Of a stretch of 5,267 nt of DNA, positions 1 to 5,267 are shown piece by piece. The position numbers were made by a program, and so were the translations under genes. Location: positions 1 to 5,267 of the forward strand of contig JALWEZ010000043.1 of assembly GCA_027039165.1 (NCBI GenBank). The letters run 5' to 3'. The first letter of the stretch is position 1; every line of letters begins with the position of its first letter. The DNA comes from Candidatus Moraniibacteriota bacterium. GTDB taxonomy: Bacteria > Patescibacteriota > Minisyncoccia > Moranbacterales > GCA-2747515. Under the pieces are notes generated by a model. It made no database searches and was not told where the DNA came from. It was given only the letters and a program-made list of their open reading frames with translations.

Positions 1-889
1 CATTATTACTTATAGTATAAAATATAGTATCATGCCACAAATTAAATCTCCAAATAAGCGAACTATCTGGAGAAAGCGTTAATGCTTCGTTTACGCGGTC
101 TTTTATTTCAGGAAGAGCTACATAAGAAAAAATAACCATAGCAAAAAGAGGTAGCGCTAAAATTCGGTTTTTTATAATTACAAATGCCCCTATAATAAAA
201 AGTCCCATAATCCAAGCAATACGAGTGAAAGTCATAGTTAGTGCAAAAAATTCTATAATGAGTATTATTATAAGAATAATTCGTTCTTTGGTTGTTCTAG
301 CTATAGAAATTCCAATCAAAACAGCTGATATTATAGCAAGTAAATATGTTCCATAAACATTTGGATGAGTAAAGGCACCAAAAATTCTAAGCTCACTAAA
401 AGCAACATCAGTATAACCAACACCTTCTACAAATTGAAATGCAGCAAATACTAAAGAAACAAAAGAAGAAGCTATTATTACATAAATTAATTTTCTAAAA
501 AGTGTGTAAGAAGTGATACTTACATAAGAAAGAACATATATAAAAACAATACTAAGTATTCTAAGGGAATCAATTAAGACTTCTTTCGTATCTGAGAGAG
601 GTGTGAAAGGAATGGTTATTAAATCTATAAAAATAATCAAGAAAAACATTACAGTAAGTGGAGTTTCTAAAATTTTTTTTCGATAAAGAAATAAAAACAG
701 CAATGTAAACGGAATCGTTATAAGCACAAAAAGTCTAGAAAGAGATAACTCTCCAAGAATTGGTACTTCTAAGTTCATAAAAAGTCCGATGTAATCTATA
801 CTAACTCTAGCTGATAAAAATGCAAAAAGCATATATACCAAAAATTTGTGATTGCTAAATAATTTGGCTGTTTTTTCTAAAATATTCAT
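1..889 (-). CDS. O-antigen ligase/Wzy-type polymerase family membrane protein (C-terminus cut by window edge)
   Basis: The minus strand stays open from ATG at 889 to position 1, giving 296 residues with no stop. The protein is strongly hydrophobic, with about nine predicted membrane segments near residues 16-37, 52-69, 79-95, 110-129, 133-153, 178-197, 203-220, 225-239 and 243-259. Three blocks fit the O-antigen ligase family (WaaL, Wzy and relatives): RIFGAFTHPNVYGTYL at 168-183, TFTRIAWIMGLF at 220-231, and the loop ending SSLIWRFNLWHD at 276-287. In this family such proteins transfer undecaprenyl-linked glycans to an acceptor, or polymerise them, on the outer face of the cytoplasmic membrane. 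The large extracytoplasmic loop begins near residue 260; the conserved His-Asn region expected after it lies outside the window. The start is the first ATG before the first membrane segment. It is divergent from the glycosyltransferase genes. Sequence alone does not separate ligase from polymerase or protein O-oligosaccharyltransferase. Confidence 0.85.
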   Translation of the reverse strand, partial: MNILEKTAKLFSNHKFLVYMLFAFLSARVSIDYIGLFMNLEVPILGELSLSRLFVLITIPFTLLFLFLYRKKILETPLTVMFFLIIFIDLITIPFTPLSDTKEVLIDSLRILSIVFIYVLSYVSITSYTLFRKLIYVIIASSFVSLVFAAFQFVEGVGYTDVAFSELRIFGAFTHPNVYGTYLLAIISAVLIGISIARTTKERIILIIILIIEFFALTMTFTRIAWIMGLFIIGAFVIIKNRILALPLFAMVIFSYVALPEIKDRVNEALTLSPDSSLIWRFNLWHDTIFYTISNN

Positions 890-894
890 ATTTA

Positions 895-903
895 TGATAT
901 ACT
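895..903 (+). promoter_or_regulatory. Candidate extended -10 promoter element for the glycosyltransferase operon
   Basis: The sequence TGATATACT matches the extended -10 pattern TGn followed by TATACT (898-903), which differs from TATAAT at one position. The -35 at the expected distance (TTCTAA, 875-880) is weak, as is usual for extended -10 promoters. Transcription would begin near 910 and leave an untranslated leader of about 100 nt before the ATG at 1014. A second, weaker option is TTGTTT (933-938) with an 18-nt spacer to CATACT (957-962), which would give a leader of about 45 nt. Neither is proven. Confidence 0.4.
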
Positions 904-912
904 ACTAGTATA
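898..912. repeat. 15-nt perfect palindrome between divergent genes
   Basis: TATACTA, one C, then TAGTATA form a perfect inverted repeat with 7-bp arms. Each arm contains TATACT reading outward on its own strand (plus 898-903, minus 912-907). The element could be two overlapping -10 boxes for the divergent genes, a regulator site, or both. The symmetry is seen directly; the function is inference. The arms are AT-rich, so chance is possible, but the position in the only divergent intergenic region favours a role. Confidence 0.5.
907..912 (-). promoter_or_regulatory. Candidate -10 element for the O-antigen ligase-like gene
   Basis: On the minus strand TATACT spans 912-907, 17 nt before the ATG at 889. 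The transcript would start near 900 and carry only about ten untranslated bases, so it would be almost leaderless. No good -35 box is visible 16-18 nt upstream (the region reads like CAAAAC or ACAAAA). It shares the palindrome with the plus-strand -10 candidate, so polymerase could not occupy both sites at once. Confidence 0.35.
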
Positions 913-1013
913 GTTATAAAATTTAATGTGTTTTGTTTTACTTTTTGTGTATAAGTCATACTTGAATATTAACACAAGGCTCAGAGCAAAACAAATTTTT
1001 TAAATACAAATTG

Positions 1014-2243
1014 ATGAAAATATTATTAATAGATAAGTTTCACAATGTTTTTGGTGGAGCTGAGAGAGCATATTTCGATACTGCAAATGTTTTGAAAAGT
1101 AACGGTCATGAAGTAGCTTTTTTTTCTATGCAACACGTAAATAATGAAAAAACCAAATGGTCAAAATATTTTGTAGAAAATGTAGATTTAAGAAATAAAA
1201 ATTATTCAGTATTTAAAAAAATATCTGTAGCTTTTCGAATAATTTGGAATTTTGAAGCGCAAAAAAAATTAAATGCTTTACTTGATGAGTTTAATCCAGA
1301 TGTTGTTCATATGCATCTAATTTATCATCAATTATCTCCATCTATTATCTGGACTCTCAAAAAAAGAAAAATACCTATGATTATGACGCTTCATGATTTT
1401 AAGCATGTATCTCCAAATTATAACATGCTTGTGCGAGGCAAAATTTGGGAAAAATCACCGTGGCAATGTGTAGGGGATAGATGTGTAAAAGACTCAGTAT
1501 CAAAAAGTATAATTTGTACTTTTGAGCATTATTTTCATAAATTTATAAAAACTTTTGAAAAAGTTGATGTTTATATAGCACCGAGTAAATTTCTCGCAAA
1601 GAAGTATAAAGAAAAAGGGTTTAAAAAGGATATTTTACACGTCCCACAACCACTAAACAAAAACTTTTTTAAACCTTGTGAAGTAGAAAATTTAAATGAG
1701 AATTATCCAAAAAATTATGTTCTTTATTTTGGCAGACTCTCATATGAAAAAGGGTTGGATGTTTTAATAAAAGCTTTTTCAAAATCTAATGCACAAAATT
1801 TAGTTTTTGTAGGAAAAGGTGATCAAAGAGAAATTTTAGAAAAACTTGCAAAAGATTTAAAAATAGAAAAAAAAGTTCATTTTGTGGGATACAAAAGTGG
1901 AAAAGAACTTAGGAGTTGGATTTGTAATGCAAAAGTTACTGTTATGGCTAGTGCATGCTATGAAAATATGCCCTATGCACTATTAGAAGCGCTTGCTTCT
2001 GGTGTTATGGTAATTGCTGCTGATATGGGAGGAATGCCCGAAAGAATAATTGATGGAAAAAATGGATTTCTCTACAACCCAAAAGACGCAAATGATTTGG
2101 TAAGAAAGATTAATAAAGCTATAGTTACAAATAAAAGTACAATCTCAAGAAATGCAAAATTAAGTGTAGAAGACTTGACATACAGTAAATATTATGATAA
2201 TCTTATGAGAGTTTACAATAAAGCAATAGAGCAATCCAAATAA
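1014..2243 (+). CDS. GT4-family glycosyltransferase (GT-B fold)
   Basis: This 409-residue protein has the usual length and two-domain layout of retaining GT4 glycosyltransferases, which move a sugar from a nucleotide-sugar donor to an acceptor in the cytoplasm. The N-terminal acceptor domain shows the Gly-rich loop GGAE at 14-17, VVHMHL near 97-102 and TLHDF at 125-129. The C-terminal donor-binding domain shows YFGRLSYEKGLD at 238-249, FVGKG at 265-269 and the E-x7-E motif with E317 and E325 in ENMPYALLEALASG. A segment around 126-170 resembles a Cys-containing insert of some GT4 enzymes, but only C152 and C157 (plus C168) remain. ATG at 1014 is preferred to the TTG at 1011 directly before it, because MKILLIDK is a typical GT4 beginning. 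There is no Shine-Dalgarno sequence; the upstream bases are A/T-rich. The next gene starts 4 nt after the stop. Donor and acceptor cannot be told from sequence. Confidence 0.93.
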   Translation: MKILLIDKFHNVFGGAERAYFDTANVLKSNGHEVAFFSMQHVNNEKTKWSKYFVENVDLRNKNYSVFKKISVAFRIIWNFEAQKKLNALLDEFNPDVVHMHLIYHQLSPSIIWTLKKRKIPMIMTLHDFKHVSPNYNMLVRGKIWEKSPWQCVGDRCVKDSVSKSIICTFEHYFHKFIKTFEKVDVYIAPSKFLAKKYKEKGFKKDILHVPQPLNKNFFKPCEVENLNENYPKNYVLYFGRLSYEKGLDVLIKAFSKSNAQNLVFVGKGDQREILEKLAKDLKIEKKVHFVGYKSGKELRSWICNAKVTVMASACYENMPYALLEALASGVMVIAADMGGMPERIIDGKNGFLYNPKDANDLVRKINKAIVTNKSTISRNAKLSVEDLTYSKYYDNLMRVYNKAIEQSK

Positions 2244-2247
2244 GAAT

Positions 2248-3369
2248 ATGAAGATAATATTTATAGGTCAAAAGGGGATAGGTGATGTGTCAGGTGGTAT
2301 AGAAAAGCACGTTGAAGCAATTTCAGTTGAATTTGCGAAAGCTAATCACAATGTGATTGTATATGCTAGAAAGCATTTATTTCCAAAGAGAGAAGAGACT
2401 CTTCGTGGAGTAAATCTTGTTTATTTAGGAACAGTACCAACTAAACATCTAGAAGCTATAATTCACACTTTTTTGTCAATTCTGCATATTTTTTTATTTC
2501 AGAGAAATGTTGATATAATTCACTTTCATTCAATTGGTCCTTCCTCTTTACTTTGGCTTATGCGAGTTTTGAAACCTAGGACAAATGTAGTTGCTACAAT
2601 GCATGCGAAATGTTATGAACATAGTAAATGGGGTTCTTTTGCGCAATCTTACCTAAAGTTTTCTGAATTTTTGTGTTGTACTTTTTCAAAAAATGTTATA
2701 GTAATTTCACAAGAATTAAAAAAATACGTAAAAGAAAAATATAAAAAGGAAGCAAAATACATACCAAATGGAGCATATAAATTTGATAAAAAATCTATTT
2801 CCGAAGAGGTTTTGAATGAATTTGGACTCAAAAAGGGACAGTACTTACTTTTTGTAGGAAGACTTATACCGGGCAAAAAAGTAGATATTTTAATTGAAGC
2901 TTACAAAAAACTAGAGACAGACAAAAAACTTGTCATTGTGGGGGATAATTCTTACACAGATAATTATGCGAAATCAATTCATGAATTAGCAGATGATAAC
3001 AAAAACATAATTTTTACAGGATTTAGAAATTCTAGTGATATAGCTAGTCTTATGAATAATGCGTTTTCATTTGTTTTTCCATCTGAAAGTGAGGGAATGA
3101 GTCTTGTGCTACTGGAAGCGATGTCAGCTTCTTTACCTATTATAGCTAGCGATATAGAAGCAAATAAAGCTATTTTGGATGAAAATGAATGTACTTTCTT
3201 TGAACCAAATAACATTATTTCTTTAGAAAACGCTTTAAAACATGCGCTTAAAAATAAAGAAGAGCTACTTAAAAAAAGAGATAAGGCAAAAATTAAATTT
3301 CTTTCAAATTTTGAATGGTCTCATATAGCAAAATTAACTATTAATTATTATAAACATGTACTTAAGTAA
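2248..3369 (+). CDS. GT4-family glycosyltransferase, rhamnosyltransferase-like subgroup
   Basis: This 373-residue protein is a second cytoplasmic GT-B glycosyltransferase, but of a different subgroup from its upstream neighbour. It begins FIGQKGIGDVSGGIEKHVE (5-23) and continues with HTFLSILH (73-80) and IIHFHSIGPSSL (90-101). These blocks recall GT4 enzymes often annotated as rhamnosyl- or galactosyltransferases in polysaccharide loci. The donor-binding half has IPNG at 172-175, LFVGRLIPGKKVD at 201-213, IVGD at 230-233 and E-x7-E with E282 and E290 in SESEGMSLVLLEAMS. The usual Gly after this motif is Ser/Ala here (AMSAS, 291-295), a mild variation. The ATG at 2248 lies 4 nt after the stop of the preceding gene, so the two are almost certainly co-transcribed. 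Its last 14 nt overlap the next gene. The specific sugar is unknown; the subgroup label rests on remembered motifs, not on a search. Confidence 0.92.
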   Translation: MKIIFIGQKGIGDVSGGIEKHVEAISVEFAKANHNVIVYARKHLFPKREETLRGVNLVYLGTVPTKHLEAIIHTFLSILHIFLFQRNVDIIHFHSIGPSSLLWLMRVLKPRTNVVATMHAKCYEHSKWGSFAQSYLKFSEFLCCTFSKNVIVISQELKKYVKEKYKKEAKYIPNGAYKFDKKSISEEVLNEFGLKKGQYLLFVGRLIPGKKVDILIEAYKKLETDKKLVIVGDNSYTDNYAKSIHELADDNKNIIFTGFRNSSDIASLMNNAFSFVFPSESEGMSLVLLEAMSASLPIIASDIEANKAILDENECTFFEPNNIISLENALKHALKNKEELLKKRDKAKIKFLSNFEWSHIAKLTINYYKHVLK

Positions 3370-4297
3370 AGAAAAAAAGACTAGTTTTTTTAGAAAATTA
3401 TTTTTCCATGATAAATGGAATGTAGGAATTGCCAAAATTAGTGCAAAAGATTTAATAGATGGTAAAAAAATAACTGATAATGATGTAACATGGTTACCAG
3501 AAAAACCTGGATTTTACTTTGCAGATTCTTTTTTATTCAAAAAAGATGGGAAACTCTGGCTTTTTTATGAAAATTTCAATTATAAAACTAACTCAGCGGG
3601 ACTTTCTGCTGTAGAAGTTTTGATTAATGATAGAGGAAAGATAGCATATAGAGAATCTGTAGACGTACTTTTAAAAAATTTTCATCAGTCGTATCCACTA
3701 ATTTTTGAAGATAATGGTATAATTTACGCGTTACCAGAGCATTCAGAATCAGGAAATTTAACATTATATGAGTCTGTAGAATTTCCTCATAAATGGAAGA
3801 AATCGAAAGTTCTACTTGAGGGCTTTGCTGGAGTAGATGCTACACCTTTTAAATATAATGGACTGTGGTGGATGTTTGTTTCTGAGCTTGGTGAACACGA
3901 AAACAACGAGGTAGAATTATATTTTGCAAAAGAATTAAAAGGAAAGTGGAAGAAGCATCCGAAAAGTCCAGTGAGACGTAGTGCGCGAGGCGCTAGAATG
4001 GCTGGGAACATTTATGAAGATAAAGAAAATGGGACTCTCTATAGATTTGGGCAAAATTGCACAGAAACTTATGGTGGAGCAACTGTAATTTTTAAAATAG
4101 AAAGACTTAATGAAACTGAATACAAAGAAACAGAAGTTGAGCAAATAAAACCATTTGGAAAATATTCAGAAGGACTTCACACTATAAGTACTTTAACAGA
4201 TGAATCTCAAATCATAGCGCTAGACGCTAAAAGATGGGCAGATTCTCCTGAAGTCATCAATAAATTATTGGCAATACTCAAAAAGAAATTAAGTTAG
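3356..4297 (+). CDS. GINT1 N-terminal-like beta-propeller protein of a glycan locus
   Basis: This 313-residue protein resembles the family named after the N-terminal domain of plant glucosamine inositolphosphorylceramide transferase 1, a predicted five-bladed propeller related in fold to GH43-type glycosidases. Repeating blade-like blocks are visible: WNVGI (21-25), FYFADSFLF (53-61) with LFYENF (69-74), SYPLIFEDNGIIYALPE (112-128), LYES with FPHKW (137-147), VDATPF (160-165) with WWMF (171-174), LYFAKELKGKWKKHP (188-202), RMAGNIY (214-220), LYRFGQNC (228-235) and GLHTIS (273-278). The plant GT64 catalytic domain is absent, so glycosyltransferase activity should not be assumed. No signal peptide or membrane segment is seen, which suggests a cytoplasmic protein. 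ATG at 3356 is the only Met before the first conserved block and lies inside the end of the upstream gene (14-nt overlap), pointing to translational coupling. The family call comes from motif memory; the biochemical role in bacteria is unknown to me. Confidence 0.78.
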   Translation: MYLSKEKKTSFFRKLFFHDKWNVGIAKISAKDLIDGKKITDNDVTWLPEKPGFYFADSFLFKKDGKLWLFYENFNYKTNSAGLSAVEVLINDRGKIAYRESVDVLLKNFHQSYPLIFEDNGIIYALPEHSESGNLTLYESVEFPHKWKKSKVLLEGFAGVDATPFKYNGLWWMFVSELGEHENNEVELYFAKELKGKWKKHPKSPVRRSARGARMAGNIYEDKENGTLYRFGQNCTETYGGATVIFKIERLNETEYKETEVEQIKPFGKYSEGLHTISTLTDESQIIALDAKRWADSPEVINKLLAILKKKLS

Positions 4298-4326
4298 TAT
4301 CCTAAGGTCTCGTTTTAAACAAAAAA

Positions 4327-4356
4327 TTGCACAATCTACTAATAACATGGTAATAT
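4327..4356 (+). promoter_or_regulatory. Candidate promoter of the Lys/Glu-rich protein gene
   Basis: TTGCAC (4327-4332) is separated by 18 nt from TAATAT (4351-4356), and the -10 is preceded by TGG (4348-4350), giving an extended -10. Transcription would start near 4363, leaving a leader of about 27 nt before the ATG at 4390. In the 92-nt gap between the glycan genes and this gene I found no GC-rich hairpin followed by a T run, so read-through from upstream remains possible. Confidence 0.5.
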
Positions 4357-4389
4357 ATAGATATAAGTTTACTTTTAAGATAAAATAAT

Positions 4390-5267
4390 ATGGGCTTTGA
4401 AGATTTAACATCATTTTCTAAATCAGAAAAACCTAGACAACAAGAAAATAAAAATTCAGAAGAATCAATAAATAACACTGAAGTAATTCAAGAAACAGTA
4501 CACACTCCAAAAGAAAATCAATCAGAGGTAGTAGAGTCTTCTAGTGATAATAAAAAAGAAGAAGTTAGTAATTCATCTGATTCATCAGCTGAAAAAGAAA
4601 ACAAAGAAGAGGATAGTAACGAAAAAGATACTCAAGTAGAAGAAGCTGTAAAAGAAAATTCTTCAGAAGATAAAAGAGAGGAAAAAGAAAAAGAAGAGAA
4701 ATATAAAAGCAAGGAAGAGAAACAAGAAGAGAAGGAGAAAGAAGAAAGTAAAGAAAATGGCGAAGAAAAAAAAGAAGCTGATAAAAAAGAAAAAATTAAT
4801 GAACTTCTAGAAGAAAAGACTAGAAGACTAGATGAAATTAGGAAAAAATATGTACAAAAAGATACACAGTGGGATGTAAGTAAGACTAGATTGCTTTCTG
4901 TTTTGCCTTTTGTAGAAAATTCCATACAAGATAAAATGGATGAAGAAATGATGGCTTTAAAAAAAGAATATCAAGATGCTCAGAAAGAATATATTTTGAC
5001 TAAAATTGACAAAGAATATGAAGGGAAAGTAACTCCAGAAAATATAGAAAATCTTAGTAAAGAAATAAATATCTCAGAGTTTGCTAAATTGGATAAATAT
5101 AGAACAGAAGTCAAAACTGAACGACTTAGAGAAAAATATGGTGAAGTGGGTGTAAAAGCTGTTGATTTTATAAAGAAAAAAGGTGAACAAGCTCTAGAAT
5201 CTTACAAAAAACTTTCTCCAACGAAGAAAATTTTGATTGGTGCGGGTATCATGGGCGTGTATGTCGG
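4390..5267 (+). CDS. Lys/Glu-rich protein with disordered N-terminus and start of a hydrophobic segment (3' end cut by window edge)
   Basis: The frame is open from ATG at 4390 to the right edge: 292 complete codons and no stop. I do not recognise the family. Residues 1-135 are rich in Glu, Lys, Ser, Asn and Gln and almost free of hydrophobic residues, so this part is probably disordered; residues 94-135 are nearly all Lys and Glu. Residues 136-165 and 178-210 look helical and perhaps coiled-coil, with RLDEIRKKYVQKD (146-158) and MALKKEYQDAQKEY (188-201) as similar units around a short hydrophobic block LLSVLPFV (168-175). A basic, helical stretch (233-280) leads into ILIGAGIMGVYV (281-292), which looks like the start of a membrane helix or glycine-rich hydrophobic segment. 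There is no Cys and only one Trp (W161). There is no signal peptide at the start, so the long charged part would lie in the cytoplasm if residue 281 onward enters the membrane. I recall long hypothetical proteins of this style in Parcubacteria genomes. A link to the glycan genes is not shown. Confidence 0.8.
   Translation, partial: MGFEDLTSFSKSEKPRQQENKNSEESINNTEVIQETVHTPKENQSEVVESSSDNKKEEVSNSSDSSAEKENKEEDSNEKDTQVEEAVKENSSEDKREEKEKEEKYKSKEEKQEEKEKEESKENGEEKKEADKKEKINELLEEKTRRLDEIRKKYVQKDTQWDVSKTRLLSVLPFVENSIQDKMDEEMMALKKEYQDAQKEYILTKIDKEYEGKVTPENIENLSKEINISEFAKLDKYRTEVKTERLREKYGEVGVKAVDFIKKKGEQALESYKKLSPTKKILIGAGIMGVYV

Noticed and set aside
932..995. Inverted repeat TTTGTTTT (932-939) and AAAACAAA (988-995) in the leader of the first glycosyltransferase
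   Set aside because: Only 8 bp of low-complexity A/T pairs with a 48-nt loop; easily due to chance in such AT-rich DNA.
2649..2876. 75-codon minus-strand open frame inside the second glycosyltransferase gene
   Set aside because: It lies wholly opposite a well-supported GT4 gene, and its composition is what the antisense of A-rich coding sequence gives. It has no recognisable motif.
2979..3215. 78-codon minus-strand open frame opposite the E-x7-E region
   Set aside because: Antisense shadow of the conserved donor-binding domain; no independent signal or motif.
3787..4144. Two overlapping minus-strand open frames (3787-4011 and 3935-4144) opposite the propeller gene
   Set aside because: They overlap each other and lie entirely within a conserved gene on the other strand. 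Their Phe/Ser-rich content mirrors Lys/Glu codons.
4310..4328. GTTTTAAAC followed by A residues as a possible terminator
   Set aside because: The arms are 4 bp with a single base between them, so no hairpin loop can form, and there is no T run after it.
4660..4800. Purine-rich stretch considered as a tandem repeat array
   Set aside because: No fixed repeat unit or period is visible; it is irregular Lys/Glu coding sequence.
4632..4925. 97-codon Ser/Phe-rich minus-strand open frame
   Set aside because: It is the reverse of the Lys/Glu-rich tract (GAA/AAA read as TTC/TTT). The plus frame is open for 292 codons with its own promoter, so the minus frame is a shadow despite its hydrophobic look.

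Overview
The window is AT-rich (GC roughly 30 % by eye) and gene-dense. It looks like bacterial DNA from the Candidate Phyla Radiation (Patescibacteria, Parcubacteria-like) or a similar reduced genome. This assignment is an inference from very low GC, Lys/Glu/Asn/Ile-rich proteins, tight packing, the lack of recognisable Shine-Dalgarno sequences before any of the five starts, and the style of the last protein. There is no rRNA or marker gene to prove it. The stops seen are TAA, TAA and TAG, and nothing indicates a reassigned code.

Layout: (1) positions 1-889, minus strand, hold the N-terminal 296 residues of a polytopic membrane protein of the O-antigen ligase/polymerase family; its C-terminal end lies beyond the left edge. 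(2) Positions 890-1013 are a divergent intergenic region with a 15-nt perfect palindrome that places a -10-like TATACT on each strand. (3) Positions 1014-4297, plus strand, form a compact three-gene unit. It has two GT4-family (GT-B fold) glycosyltransferases and a predicted beta-propeller protein resembling the N-terminal domain of plant glucosamine inositolphosphorylceramide transferase (GINT1). The genes are separated by 4 nt and then overlap by 14 nt. (4) Positions 4298-4389 are a short intergenic region with a good extended -10 promoter. (5) Positions 4390 to the right edge hold an unrecognised Lys/Glu-rich protein with a long disordered N-terminus, helical segments and the start of a hydrophobic segment; it is cut by the window end.

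Taken together, regions 1-3 look like part of a surface-glycan locus. The two cytoplasmic glycosyltransferases would add sugars to a lipid-linked or other acceptor, and the membrane ligase/polymerase would transfer or polymerise the finished glycan outside the membrane. The propeller protein has no proven bacterial role but commonly sits in such loci. The last gene has its own promoter and is probably a separate unit.

I see no RNA gene, CRISPR array, insertion sequence or convincing intrinsic terminator. Nothing here demonstrates a wholly new system. The most unusual elements are the propeller gene, the symmetric divergent promoter and the charged membrane protein at the right end.
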